Made by a program: the position numbers and the translations under genes. Positions 34,884 through 47,214 of a stretch of 64,000 nt of DNA are shown piece after piece. The stretch spans positions 1 through 64,000 of the forward strand of contig CAXKVR010000447.1 in assembly GCA_964058845.1 (NCBI GenBank), read 5' to 3'. The notes below the pieces were generated by a model that was given only the letters and a program-made list of their open reading frames with translations, searched no databases and had not been told where the DNA came from. Numbering within the stretch: the stretch's first letter is position 1; each line of letters opens with the position of its first letter. The DNA comes from Carex sylvatica (Eukaryota; Streptophyta; Magnoliopsida; Poales; Cyperaceae).

Positions 34884-37800
34884 GTTGTTCCTCAAGCGTC
34901 TGACGCCAGCATTTGAGCAAAGGGTGGCTATGTTACTAAGCGGAAACATGATTCCCTCGCTTGCGGAGGCAGTCTCAGCCATGATACAGGAGGAAAGTCG
35001 AATGAGTCTACAGGCTGGGACAGGAGGACTTCCAGAAGTGAAGTCAGCACTAGCGGTCTCCAACTCAGGTAACACAGGGTACAGAGGCGAAACTCGACAG
35101 TGCTGCAACTGTGGTTAGGTAGGTCACCTGAAGCAGGCTTGCCCTAAGCCACCAAAGGAGAGAGACACAGGTGGGAGGGGGGGGGGGCAGTTTGGGAGTC
35201 GTGGTCGCCGCCGTGGAGGTCGGAGAGGTGAAAGAGGAGGCAACCGAGCACATCTGATGGTTGCAGAGGAGGAAGAAGAAGCTGGTGGGGATCTTACCGA
35301 GGAGGATCAGGCACTAGTGAAGGCCTATTCTCAGGAGCTCAGAAGCAAGCAGAAGCTGACAGGTGATGGGAAGAGTGTGAGAGATGATGCGTCTACCTCT
35401 ACTTCTTCCAGAGGTAACTTTGCTTCTCTTGCCAACACAGCTACAGGTACTCATGATACCTTTGCTCTAGCCTCTATTCCCACCACGAGGTCACCAGATT
35501 GGATAGTCGACTCTGGTGCATCTCGCCATGTGACTGGTGCTGTTGGGGAGTTTTCTTCCTATACTCGTCTAGCAGTTCCAGAGAGCATTCAGAATGCTGA
35601 TGGTATAGCTCAGCCCATAGTTGGTAAGGGTTCCGTGAAATGTACCAACTCTTAGACTTTGTCTAATGTCTTGCATGCTCTTTCTTTTGTAGTGAATCTC
35701 TTATCCATAAGTGCTATTATATTACAACTAAACTGTGTTGTTGTGTTTGATATTTTCAAGGTGATCTTCCAAGAGAAGGGGACAGGCAGGCGGCTTGGGA
35801 TTGACACTTGGGATAGCGGGCTGTGGTATATGGATAGAGAGAGTATGGACTCGACCCTCTCATCCATAGTAGAGAGTGCTGAAGGAGTTGAAAGAAGTGT
35901 GGATGACTTATTGTTGCTCCATCATAGGCACTTAGGTCATCCTTCATTTCTTGTTTTGAGTATGTTGTATCCGTCTTTGTTTGAAAAGGCCAATAAAGGA
36001 ACACTGGTGTGTGATGCGTGTGAGTTAGGCAAACATACCAGGAGCTCTTATGCTAGCTCTGGTAGTAGAAGTTCTTATATTTTTAATTTGATTCACTCTG
36101 ATGTATGGAGACCTTGTCCCACAACTACTGTGAATGGATTTAGACATTTTGTTTCTTTTATTGATTGTTTTTCTCGTGCGACTTGGATTTATCTGATGAA
36201 AAATAAGAGTGATGTGTTTGTTTGCTTCAAAGATTTTCACAAAGAGATGCAGACTCAATACGATGCAGTTGTGAAGGTATTGAGGTCTGACAATGGGAAA
36301 GAGTACACCAACAGAGCATTTGGAGAGTACTTGTCATCTCAGGGAATACAGCATCAAACCACGTGCCCGTACACACCAGAGCAGAATGGGGTAGCAGAAC
36401 GGAAGAACATGCATCTACTTGAGGTAACTCGGAGTATGATGATTTCGATGAAAGTTCCAAAGTACTTATGGGGGCAAGCAATTATGACAGCAGCCTACTT
36501 GATCAACAGGGTGCTCTCGCGAGTGCTAGGTTGGAAGTCCCCGATGGAGATGCTGAAAGGTAAGAATGAAGATATTATTCCTCTCAAAACCTTTGGCTGT
36601 GTGTGCTTTGTGCAGGACAACAGACCAAATGTAGGAAAATTGGATCCAAGGGCTGTGAACTGTATCTTTGTTGGGTACTCGATACAGGAGGTATGATGCG
36701 AGAGGGGGAGAGTAGTAATGATGGTGAGAGAAGAATGGTGAGTGTGGGTGGTATTGGTTGCCAAATTATTGAGAATTTGGCTGTCATTGAAAAGGAGGAT
36801 TCGGCTAGAATTGAGCCGGGAGTTGAGAGGATTGAGCTCAATGGTGGTAGGACTCAAGCTCAGGAGGAGTCAAGATATGGTGAAATGTATGTGAGGAGAA
36901 AGAAGCAGAATGAGAGAGCCGTGCCTACAGTGCCACATGTGCCAAGTTCCTTGTCCCTGCCTACTCCGACTCTTGAGACACCTTCACCATCCACCTCAGA
37001 TCCAGAATATACAGGTGATATGATTCCTCTCACTCTCCTATCGGTAAGGAGGACTCCTCGCGAGAATGCAGGCATTCCTCATAACCGATATAGTTTCTCA
37101 CATGACATTATCAAATTTGTCTCTTACTCACACATATCACCTGTATATGGAGCATTCATTGCTTCATTAGACACTGTCTCTATCCCTGCTAAGGATGATC
37201 CAAAATGGAAATCAGTCATGCTAGAAGAGCTTAGTGCCCTCCGCAAGAACAAAACCTGTAAACTTGTGTCACTACCACCAGGTAAGAAGGCTGTCGGATG
37301 TAAGTGGGTTTTCACAGTAAAGCAGAATCCAGAGGGTCTGATTGAGCCCTATAAGGCTCGGTTGGTAGCGAAGGGGTACAGTTAGGCCTATGACATTGAC
37401 TATGATGAGACCTTTGCACCCGTGGCGAAGATGAGAACAGTGAGGACACTGGTCTCCATGGCAGTGAATGGTGGATGACAGTTACACCAACTCGATGTAA
37501 AGAATGTATTTCTTCATGATGATTTGTTAGAGAAGGTGTACATGGAGATTCCATCAGGGTTTGACACAAACCAGACAGTGGGTAAGGTATGTAGGCTCAA
37601 GAAGTCGCTCTATGGGTTGAAGCAGTCCCCTCGGGCCTGGTTTGATAGGTTCAGGAAGGTTATGGTAGACATGGGCTATCAGCAAATCAATGCTGACCAC
37701 ACGGTGTTTTCTCGACAACATGGTGGTCACATTACCATACTGGCTGTGTATGTCAATGATATGATCATTACCGGGGATGATGAGGGGGAGATTACACAGT

Positions 37801-38702
37801 TGAAAATAAGATTGGGGAAGGAGTTCGAGGTGAAGGATCTGTGATAGCTTAGGTACTTTCTTGGGATTGAGGTGGCTCGTGGAGCATAGGGAATTGTTCT
37901 ATCCCAAAGGAAGTATGTCTTAGACCTGCTCACGGAGACATGCATATTGGGGTGCATGCTTGCAGTTTCTCCAATTGATGTGAAGACCAAGATAAGTGCA
38001 GAGGCAGAAGAACAAGTTGATCGTGAGAGGTACCAGAGACTGGTAGGCAGATTGATCTATTTGACACATACTCATCCCGATATCTCATTTGCAGTGAGTG
38101 TGGTGAGCTGCTACATGCATGACCCTAGAAAGGACCACATGGACGTAGTGTATCACATTCTGAGGTACCTGAAGAGTGCACCGGGGAAGGGCTTGATTTT
38201 CAGGCAGAATGGGCACATGAACATTGAGGGCTATTGTGACTCTGACTAGGCAAGTTTCCTAGATGATAAGAGGTCCACATCTGGTTATTGCATGCTCGTA
38301 GGGGGCAACTTGGTCTCCTGAAAGAGCAAAAAGCAGCCGATTGTTTCGAGATCGACGGCAGAAGCTGAGTACAGGGCTATGGCATTAGCAGTTGCTGAGA
38401 TGCTGTATCTGAAGAGGTTATTGGAAGAGCTCAAGGTGAATCACGGAGCAAAAATAAAGTTGTGATGCGATAGCAAGTCAGCGATCAGCATTGCCAACAA
38501 TTTTATGCAGCATGACAGAACCAAGCATGTAGAGATCGATAGGTTCTTCATAAATGAAAAACTGGAAAGCAGACTATTGGAGCTGAGTCATGTAGCTACT
38601 GGAGATCAAGTAGCTGATTGTCTCACCAAAGGACTTAGCTCAATAGTTTTAGTTAGGTTATGTGACAAGATGGGCTTGATGGATATCTTTTATCCATCTT
38701 AA
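34884..38702 (+). pseudogene. Copia gag C-terminus and pol, decayed
   Basis: Continues copia gag after the nested element. Zinc knuckle with a TAG inside (35116-35118), protease (DWIVDSGASRHVTG near 35500), stop near 35653, GAG-pre-integrase (LHHRHLGHPSF near 35920), integrase (LRSDNGKEYTN, PEQNGVAERKN), a frameshift near 36660-36700, and RT (GCKWVFTVKQNPEG near 37300; the usual YVDD is YVNDMIITGDD near 37750). RNase H runs to DQVADCLTKGLSS, with stops at about 37385, 37478, 37844, 37888, 38249, 38320 and 38463. No function is expected. The copia order integrase before RT is clear. Confidence 0.88.
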
Positions 38703-38712
38703 GGGGGAGTTT

Positions 38713-38880
38713 TGAGATTTGTATGTTATGCATTTATAGAAGTTATAGGGACCTTTTGATAAGAAAAGGAATATAGAACATTGTAAGGACTTGAATGTAA
38801 GATTGATGCGTATATAAGCCCAACATGAACAATGAAGAAATACAATTATATTTTTTCACTATATCAAACTGTTTGTTTCA
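38713..38880 (+). repeat. Copia 3' LTR
   Basis: Starts TGAGATTTGTATGTTATGC right after a purine tract and ends in GTTTGTTTCA. The first 15 bp equal the start of the 5' LTR at 24119. At about 168 bp it is short for an LTR, and the exact end is inferred from the terminal CA. Confidence 0.6.
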
Positions 38881-39007
38881 TATCAATGTCAGTTTTTGTG
38901 GTTGATATTTTAAATGTAGTTGAAATAGTTGGCTTTATTTTAATACGTAGACGTTTAAAAATCCTTTGATATCGGGGTGTGATATCAGCTACGAGATTTA
39001 GTTTCTA

Positions 39008-39062
39008 AGATACCTTTATTGCGCAATCTATTCTAGATACCTCTATTGCGCAATCTATTTTT
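39008..39062. repeat. Short tandem duplication
   Basis: Two copies of a unit reading AGATACCTNTATTGCGCAAT in tandem, about 28 bp each. No role is evident. Confidence 0.6.
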
Positions 39063-39364
39063 ATATCCTTTTATCTCTTAGTTCTTTGTTTTTTTTTCCT
39101 GTGACAAATTTTTGGCATGCCTAGTTCTTTGTAATAATTGGAACATTGGTATTACAAAAGCTTTATTGTTCCAATTGAGTACCTTAACATAGGCTATTTA
39201 CTGATATTGAGGAAACATGTTAATTCTGTTATGTGGTGACTCTTGGGCTAATCTGTTGCATGTCATGTGCTCGATAGAATGTCAAATAATATAAGACTAG
39301 TTAATTTCTGAAATTGTTTGTGTCGTCCACTTATGTTTTGATGGTTGCACGTAATCATTATGCT

Positions 39365-40620
39365 AGCTGCATACATTCCTCGTATACTGCGAGGAAATGA
39401 TGTGGTAGTTGCTGCGGATACAGAAAGTGAGAAAACACACGGATTCACAAGCTCGACACTGTTTTTCAGCCCCATCTGAAAATGAACTCACTCATAATGC
39501 TCTCCAAATTCAAGAGATAATTTTGGCACTTTGCCCAAATGTGATGCTATGCGACAGTTGTTGGCATGGGCAACTCCTTGCTTGATCAGTCCGGCAAACC
39601 ACTTGTCAAGGTTGCAGTGGTTTGTGGCCAAAAGGTAGATTTCTTGTATGGTCTTGCTAGGCATATGTAAAAAAAGATGAATTGGACACATATCACAAAC
39701 AAAAGTTTATTTTTTAAACACAATTGTTACTTGAGGGGTACCTAAAGTGATAATCATATGTCTTGAATAGGAAAATTAGTATTCAAACTGTGATGAAACA
39801 TGAAAGTCATGTCATATGGTGACTTTCTGATTTCAAATTGAAGAGAACTTCAATTGTATTTCTTCTGTCAAATTTTCAAATTTGGTATTGTAGGGATAAC
39901 CAATCTTTCAGCCTGATGTTCTTGTATCAACTCCTGGTACACTCTTAAATTATCTCTGTGAATATGATCGAGAAAAGAGATAAAGAGAGAAATTCATACT
40001 TCATCGTAAAATCTATAGTATATTATTCTTCTTTTGTACACATCTTAATAAATAGTAAAAAAAATCAAAAAAAATATAAAATTTGATCTGAAAGCACATT
40101 TTATTGTGGAGATCATGTTGAACGGTTTGGATCAACGAATTGAAATTTAAAAATGTAGAAAATGATTGCAGTAACTCAAAATTATAGTAATCGGATCCCT
40201 CCTTTTGTAATTATATACTCTGAAAACTCCATAAACCTGTAATACATGAATGCTGCCTTCAATTTAATACACAAATTTCATGAAACAAGTATTTGATGAA
40301 GCTGACATGCTTGACGCTTTTCTGCGAAAGTTTCCAAAACCAGAATCTGGCCAATGCACATGTTAAACTTTGATGAAAAGCTCCTTTCTAGAACGGCGGA
40401 TGTCACAGAAGAACCAAAGACATATGAGACCGGTGAGCCTCAAGAGATCCTGGGGTTAGCGAAACTGTCGTATGTTATGAAGATGACTCTGAAAACAAGG
40501 AACTTTTAGAATCTTAAACAGCCGAGGAGGAGAATTCAAATGGGACAAGTGCTGGGAAAGATTGGAGGAGGATTTGAAGAATGTACGAGTGCAGTAAACA
40601 ATATGTTCAACTAAAGCTTG
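39365..40620 (+). pseudogene. Intron-bearing DEAD-box RNA helicase pseudogene (RH22/RH39-like)
   Basis: Pieces in order on the plus strand match a plant DEAD-box helicase. RGNDVVVAADTESEKTHGF (about 39385-39445) is the ATP-binding region with the Walker A glycines lost. A frameshifted CPNVMLC...LLDQSGKPL...VAVVCG follows (39530-39630). Then, after a splice-acceptor-like TATTGTAG at 39886-39893, QPDVLVSTPGTLLNYL (about 39910-39960), the DEAD motif FDEADML (about 40290-40311), a frameshifted CESFQNQ and MLNFDEKLLSR (about 40350-40385), and DWRRI-stop-RMYECSKQYV (about 40559-40610). Working relatives unwind RNA. Retained intron positions show it arose from genomic DNA, not a processed transcript. 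Frameshifts and stops rule out function. The C-terminal helicase half is missing; homology stops where the repeat at 40623 begins. Confidence 0.75.
40036..40201. repeat. Half-copy of MITE family B
   Basis: TACACATCTTAATAAATAGT to GGATCCCTCC matches the right half of the MITEs at 7374-7778 and 13417-13792. The left arm is missing. It sits in an intron position of the helicase pseudogene. Confidence 0.75.
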
Positions 40621-40622
40621 CT

Positions 40623-40870
40623 ATTAGGCACTTACCTACCTCTAGCAATGATAATTTTTCTTTGTTTTTTTTTACCAAATGTAGAGAGCCATCAGTTCAA
40701 ATTTGACTACGCTTTTTTGTAACTGTTGTCCTTTACGTTTGATTGGTTTTCTTCCAAGACATAGCATGCATTTAATTTCTATTGGTTGTTTGTGTACCGT
40801 GTCCAATTACTGCAATTTGGACATCCATTTGATGCTAGAGTTTGCTTGTTTGAATTTTCTTTGGCTGAAC
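40623..40870 (+). repeat. Diverged copy of the TPS 3' flank
   Basis: Collinear with 20612-20868 downstream of TPS, with many shared words (GTAGAGAGCCATC, TCTATTGGTTGTTTGTGTAC, TTTGAATTTTCTTTGGC). It begins where helicase homology ends. Either a dispersed repeat that also forms the TPS 3' UTR or a local duplication. Confidence 0.7.
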
Positions 40871-41957
40871 ACTTCACTAGTCGGTGCCTAGTTATCCTCA
40901 AGAAAATTGGAGTTTACCTGTTTATATTTTCTTTGGCAGAACCCAGATGCTGGGGTTTACTGGTTTGTGATCAACTCCCTTGGAAATATATTGACTTTGT
41001 TGAATTTCAAGCTCCAGATTTAGATGTGTTCAAGTTTGGATCACCTAGTTATCCTCATTAGTTGTAGATTTTAAATGGAGTTAATATAGTGATTAGTTTG
41101 ACTCAGAGTAGAGATGGAGAGCTAAACAATTTCTGGTTGATATCGCTCAATTTATACAGTAAATAAAATAAACTAGAGCTAGAATCGTCTCACTCGAGCT
41201 TGACTGGTTTGCTGCACTTGCAAAGTAGAGCAACTGGAAATAGAATTACAAGCTGCTATCTGATCTTGAAACAAAAAAAAAACTGCACTTACCTTATAGT
41301 TTTTAAATGAACCCAAATGAGTAGAAAAACAAGTAAACTCAAAATGCTGCACTTTTCTGCTTCAGATTACCTGAGCTGATTAAATTCAATCCTAGTTGCT
41401 ACTTTTAAGAACATATTCTTACCCAAAAAAAAATTAAGAGAAATTAGCCATCTTTGATTTTTTTAATTATTTATTAATATTTTTCTCTCTATGACACATT
41501 TCTCCTAACATTAGGAAAATAGCCATCTTATTTAATAATTTGATATTTTAGAATAAATGAGATGTGTTTGAGGGTTCGAGACTCAGTTAAGCGAAAGCCA
41601 AATTGAGTGCCTAAATTGGTTCAAAGTGTCAAGTACCCAGGTACAGCTGTTCATACTGGTACTGAATAAGTACATGATCAGAATGACACCGAAATGAGAG
41701 ATTATTTAAAACCGAGCAAGGTTCTCTTAGAATCACATTTAATTCAAGTTGATGGATCCAGCATGTACAGTCTAGTAAATTTTAATGGATCAATTTTAAT
41801 ATAAGATATCTCAACCAATGCATTGGGTCCACTCTGCTGATGCTTCAATTAGTTTTATGAATTTGTGCATTTCGTTTTTATTCTGTTGAAGTCATGTTGG
41901 TTTGAAAACCACCTTCATAAATTTGGTACACTTCTAATTTTGAAGTACAGTTCTATG
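40871..41957. other. Intergenic, nothing recognised
   Basis: A 91-codon open frame at 40786-41061 overlaps the repeat copy and shows no domain. The rest is AT-rich with no supported feature. Confidence 0.45.
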
Positions 41958-42213
41958 TGATCCGAGACAGTCAACAAAGAATAACAACCGTTCTTAATTT
42001 AAGATATTTGTTTTACTTATTTAAGATAGATTGTTAAAGTTCAGTGAAAATAATTGGACAAGAGCAATTATAAGCGTTAAGCAAAAGAGATATTGCCTCC
42101 TATAAAAAAGAGTGAAAATGTAAAAGAAAGAACTGAGAAAGAGAAAAAAAAGAAAAAAGACAAGAAACAAATCCTGTCTCCTATTTTTGGAGAGAGAGAA
42201 AAATAAATTCAAT
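41958..42213 (+). repeat. Gypsy-type LTR, copy 1 (truncated)
   Basis: TGATCCGAGACAGTCAACAA through GTCTCCTATTTTTGGAGAGA. It is followed by a short piece of element 3' tail (GAGCTGAATCCTATAAAATG) and then the next LTR, so it looks like a recombined or truncated element. Confidence 0.65.
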
Positions 42214-42255
42214 TATAGCTTCATCAGGAGCTGAATCCTATAAAATGGGGAGTCT

Positions 42256-42510
42256 TGATCCGAGACGGTCAACAAAGAATTAACCGTTCTTAATTTAAGA
42301 TATTTGTTTTACTTATTTAAGATAGATTGTTAAAGTCCAGTGAAAATGAATGGACAAAAGGAATTGTAAGCATTAAGCAAAAGAGATATTACCTCATATA
42401 TAAAGGAATGAAAATATAAAAGAAAGAACAGAGAAAGAGAGAAAAAAGACAAGAAACAAATCATGCCTCCTATTTTTGGAGAGAGAAGAGAAATATTCAA
42501 TTATACTGAT
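42256..42510 (+). repeat. Gypsy-type LTR, copy 2
   Basis: TGATCCGAGACGGTCAACAA start; collinear with copies at 41958, 43343 and (inverted) 43992. It is preceded by the purine-rich AAAATGGGGAGTC. Right boundary approximate. Confidence 0.65.
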
Positions 42511-42544
42511 TTGTGTGAAAATTGCAAAGAAGCACCGTATTTCA

Positions 42545-43140
42545 TCCCTAGACGGATGGACAAACAAAAGTTGTCAATTGAACTGTTGTGCATCTACTAC
42601 GAGGTTACAATTCCCGACACCCCACTAATTGAGACAAAATTTTACCATACTTACAATTTGCTTTCAATCGAGCTTCCATAGCTCTACTAATCAATCACCA
42701 TTTGAAGTGAGTTTGGGATACTTGCCACAAAGCCCTTTTGACATTGAATTTACTCTCAAGTCGAATTTGGAGACGACTCGTGAAAATGATGAGTTGAAGG
42801 CTCAAAAGTATCTTAAAAGCATACGACGAGTACATAATGAAGTTGAAAAGTAATTACATAAGACACGACAAAAGTACAAAGCTCGACATTATCGGCATCG
42901 AACAAAGGCTGATTTTCAAGTTGGTGATCTCATATGGTTGCACCTGGGGAAAAGATTGAAATGGGAAGGTAAGAAATTGAAGCCAATTCGCTACGGCCCT
43001 TTCAAAGTCATTCATAAAATTGGTGATAATGCTTGCCAACTTGATCTATGACAATACATGGAAATGTATTCGGTGGTCAATGTTAGATGACGAGTCAGAA
43101 GAAAATTTGCCTTCAGTAGAAGATCTGGTGATAAGTCCAG
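42545..43140 (+). pseudogene. Ty3/gypsy integrase C-terminal remnant
   Basis: Broken frames carry STNQSPFEVSLGYLPQSPFD (about 42674-42733), a coiled stretch with RRVHNEVEK, then FQVGDLIWLHLGK and KLKPIRYGPFKVIHKIGDNA (about 42918-43034). These are the hallmarks of the C-terminal part of plant gypsy integrases, which contacts DNA and host chromatin. Stops occur near 42678, 42851, 43048 and 43087. Everything from gag to the integrase core is missing, so it is a deletion derivative between LTR copies 2 and 3. It is unrelated in sequence to the nested element at 25.6-34.9 kb. Confidence 0.8.
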
Positions 43141-43342
43141 AAACAAAATTATTGAAGGACACCATTCTTGAAAAGAAGACCACTGAAACACGCAGAGTAG
43201 TTCGAGTTGCATACCGTATTGGTAAAAAAGACCACAAACCATCAGTGTCTAAATAGCACTTGAGAGAAAAAAAGGGAAGCTGAATTTTCTCATCTTCAAT
43301 TTTAGCTTCATCAGGAGCTGAATCCTATGAAAGGGGGAGTAT

Positions 43343-43610
43343 TGATTCGAGACGATCAACAAAGAATAACAAACGTTCCTAATTTAAGATATTTATTTTA
43401 CTTATTTAAGATAGATTGTTAAAATCCAGTGAAAATGAATGAGCAAGAGGAATTGTAAGCGTTAAGCAAAAGAGACATTGCCTCCTATATAAATGAGTGA
43501 AAATGTAAAAGAAAGAATAGAGAAAGACAGAAAAAAAATCAAGAAACAAATCCTTCTATTTTTGGAGAGAGAAAATAAATATTCAATCATACTGATTTGT
43601 GTGAAAGTTG
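43343..43610 (+). repeat. Gypsy-type LTR, copy 3
   Basis: Begins TGATTCGAGACGATCAACAA right after a polypurine tract AAAGGGGGAG (about 43330-43339), so this is the 3' LTR of the remnant. Collinear with copies 1 and 2. Confidence 0.7.
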
Positions 43611-43724
43611 TTAGATTCATATTACTCTCATACGGATCAAATTTACATAATTGGGACCCTTTGTACAGTAATTCACCTTGAAAGGTATACTATGAGGGTT
43701 TGTCGGCTTTTACAATTTTAACAA

Positions 43725-43992
43725 CTTCACTAAAATCAGGATAATTGAATATTTTTTTCTCTCTCCAAAAATAGAATGCAGGATTTGTTTCTTGTCTTTT
43801 TTTTCTCTTTTTCTCTATTCTTTCTTTTACATTTTCACTCCTTTATATAGGAGGCAATATTTCTTTTGCTTAATGCTTACAATTTCTCTTGTCCATTCAT
43901 TTTCACTGGACTTTTACATTCTATCTTCAATAAGTAAAACAAATATCTTAAATTAGGAACGGTTGTTATTCTTTGTTGACTATCTCGGATCA
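43725..43992 (-). repeat. Gypsy-type LTR, copy 4, inverted
   Basis: Reverse complement of the same LTR (on the minus strand it starts TGATCCGAGATAGTCAACAA). With copy 3 it forms an inverted pair separated by about 110 bp. Confidence 0.7.
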
Positions 43993-44840
43993 CTATGCTT
44001 GCAATTTGATACATATATGGCTCTTCTTTAACTTTTTTCTTATAAACATTTAAGATAAAACATGCTTTATTCTAAGCAGATGGATTCTACATGTCTATGG
44101 AAGAAAGAAGATCATTGTATTTTGTCAGTATTTTCTATTCTCACCGGGGAAAAAAAATATAGTTGTATTGTAGATTATCGAGTTAAGTTCAGATCTGGGG
44201 TGGATCCGGATCCGTAGCGGATACATGTCGCAAACTTACAAGAATTTGAGAAACCCATTTCGTTTAAATATAATTATAATTTCTTGAACATCCAAACATA
44301 ATATATCATTATAATATAAATTAAAATCTGCTTCAAAATATTGAAGGTGAGATAATTTAATTTAGAAAGTAAAATATTGGAGATATTGATTTCATGCTAT
44401 GGTTCAAAAAATTCATGAATAGAATATTAATATCAATTTGTTTCAATCAGCGAAGAGAGCAATAAATTTCAATGATCCCTTAAAAAAGGCTATATGGTAG
44501 ACAAAAAGATCAATAAAGAAAATAATTAGCTTTAGAAATTTATAGACAAAAGGTGAACGTGACATTTAACTTCAATAATTTATGCAAAAAGACCAACAAA
44601 TTTTATTCAAATTTTTTAAAAATACTGCAAATGATTGTCTTTTATAGCTATTAATATATGTTTTTACATTAAATAATTATAAAAAATGGTATTATCATTT
44701 TATCGAGCATTTATGCGAGTATCGGGCCAGGTTCGGTTATGGATCGGATAATTAAATCAAACCCATATCCTACCTATTACAGTATCAGTTTCGGTTCAGA
44801 TCTGGATCGGATATTAAATTATTAATTATGTAAATGTACC
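43993..44840. other. Intergenic AT-rich DNA
   Basis: No gene. GGATCCGGATCC-like and GATCGGAT-like words at 44200-44225 and 44730-44815 recur beyond the next element (46028-46055), suggesting an older repeat split by the family D insertion. Confidence 0.4.
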
Positions 44841-44849
44841 CATAAATTA

Positions 44850-45989
44850 CCGATTTTTTTATAAATATCCAAAAAAAAAATTAAATTTAAAAAAATAACC
44901 AAAGTTGAGCGGGATTTCAAAATCTACCCAAATCGGAATTTTTTTTTCGGTAATTCAGTCTAAAACCGGAAAAATTTATTCCGGTTTTAGAATTAAAAAA
45001 AACAGCGGCTAAAATAAAAAAAGTAACTGTAAATTTTTTTTCCGGTTTCAATATTTTTTGTCTTTTTTCAGAGTTTTTTATTTAAATAGAAATATTTTTT
45101 ATTTTTTATTTAAATATTAGAAATATTTAATATATTTCTTTGAAAATAGATAGAATACTATATAATTTGATTTATTAGAAAGACTGCTACAAATAACCCG
45201 GATCAACATTTTTCATGCCGAATTTTTTGCGGCGGTAAGAAAAATTAATATATTTCTTTATGAGTTATTGAAAAAAAAATGCTTGGATTTTGAGTTATTG
45301 ATCCCGATTTAAAAGTCACTTCTAGGTAATACAGAAAATATTGTGATCCTTTTATTACATTTCATTTATAAAAAGTGGTATCTATTTTGAGAATTTTTTT
45401 AATAACAATCATTAAATAACTTAAATTTTTTGTTTTTTTTTAAATAGATACCACTATTTATAAACTAAATGTACTAGAAAGATGACAATATTTTTTGTAT
45501 TTACTTAGAAGTGACTTTTGAACCGGTATCAATAACTGAGAATCTAAACATTTTTTTTTCCAATAACACATAAATAAATATATTAATTTTTCTTACCGCC
45601 GCAAAAAATCCGGCATGAAAAATATTGATCCGGGTTATTTGTAGCAGTTTTTCTAATAAATCAAATTATATAGTATTCCATCTATTTTAAAAAATATATA
45701 TTAAACATTTCTAATATTTCAATACAAAAAATAAATAAATTATAAATATTTCTATTTAAATAAAAAAAATCTGAAAAAAGATAAAAAATATTGAAACCGG
45801 AATTTTTTTTTACGGTTTTTTTTTTTTAGTCGCTGTTTTTTTAATTCTAAAACCGGATTTTTTTTTTTCGGTTTTAGACTGAATTACCGGAAAAAAAAAT
45901 TTCCGGTTTGGGTAGATTTTGAAATCCCGCCCAACTTTGGTTATTTTGTGAAATTTAATTATTATTTTGGATATTTATAAAAAAATCGG
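44850..45989. repeat. Fold-back repeat family D, perfect 9-bp TSD
   Basis: Starts CCGATTTTTTTATAAATATC and ends in its inverted copy GATATTTATAAAAAAATCGG. Almost the whole 1,140 bp is inverted. CATAAATTA is directly repeated at 44841-44849 and 45990-45998. The motif GACTGAATTACCG and its inverse are shared with 8489-8914 and 51754-52839. The 9-bp duplication points to Mutator-type transposition. No coding sequence. Confidence 0.88.
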
Positions 45990-45998
45990 CATAAATTA

Positions 45999-47214
45999 AT
46001 TGGTTATATTTTTTAAACCATACCCAAATTAATCGGATCCGGGTAATCGGATAAAAGTAGCACCTCTAATTGTGACATCTTGACAGATGAAAACTTTGAT
46101 ATTTTGAAGGGCTGATTTGTAAAATTTATTTTAACTACGATCAGTGTAGGTTGTTTACATAAGATGTTCCATTAACTCATATAGTTACATACTACAAATA
46201 CTGGTACTAAGATCAGGGTAGGTGGTAACATGGTTTATGCTTCTTTCTTGTTTTGGTGATTTTTGGTGAGTTTTTTGGCGTATCATGTATTATTTCTTTT
46301 TTAGTCTGTATAAAAAATTCAATTACTACAATAATGCATGACTGCTTAATTTCATCAGTACGTCTTTAAAAAAAATGTTTGCAAGAATTAACAAATGAGA
46401 TATCACATTTATTTTCCTGTCACTTTCTACTATTTCTCTTGAAAATACGTATGTTAATTTGTATTTTTAGAATGATGCAAATTATATTATCATGTTTCTT
46501 AAAATTTGAATCAAATAAAAGTGTAATAAATAATAATATGGTCTGCTGCATTGCACATTATTTGAGCTATTTGCACAAGGTCCCTATACATTTGTGGTAA
46601 AAAAAAGGTATTAAGCCTACTAATTCTTGATATCCCTGTAAGCATTTTTCATTACCCAATTGTAATTTGTGAAGCAAACTGTATAGTTAGAGCGAGAGAA
46701 GCATCGGATTTTATAGAAGAAATTAGCCTTGATTTTATTGTAATAATGTTCTTCTCGAATCTGACAAAAGTTTTGGTTTACTTTGCGAAAAAAATCTCTA
46801 CACTTCCGGCCCTCTTTTTATGCTGTGCAGAATGGTTCTTTTGCTGCTCTATCAGTAACAATTAGATCTTTTAAATGAGACCATCTGTTAATATTTTTTT
46901 TTACTGGCAACTTTATAGTGGTGTAATTGGTGGTTATATGAAAATTTTTACATGATCATCTTCCTAGTCCTCAGTATTCCATGAACTCATTCTATTGCAG
47001 TATTAATATAAAATTGAGAGTTAATTAAACAATATCAAACTCACCAACTAAGAAAATATATAGGTATGCAGCTCAGCAAGAAAAATTTACAATAGATAAT
47101 ATTAAACATTAGTTCCCGTATTCTTATACATAGCACAATATCAGGAGATACGACATCTAGTAGTTAAAAGATCACCACAACTATTAAAACAAACTAAACT
47201 GTGCTCAGTGCCTT
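45999..47214. other. Intergenic downstream of the NHL gene
   Basis: AT-rich. Part of 46980-47214 may be the 3' UTR of the minus-strand gene. No gene or RNA supported. Confidence 0.4.

Larger units (their letters stand above)
24119..38880 (+). mobile_element. Decayed Ty1/copia retrotransposon split by a nested gypsy element
   Basis: Order of parts: 5' LTR start (TGAGATTTGTATGTT at 24119), leader, gag (24957 on), the gypsy insertion (25601-34878), the rest of gag, protease, integrase, reverse transcriptase and RNase H to 38702, a polypurine tract AAGGGGGAG (38701-38709), and a 3' LTR (38713-38880) beginning with the same TGAGATTTGTATGTT. The 5' LTR is disrupted by a MITE G fragment and a GC-rich segment, so its true end and the primer-binding site could not be found. 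No convincing target duplication is seen at the outer ends. Gag-pol carries many stops and frameshifts, so the copy is dead. Confidence 0.85.
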
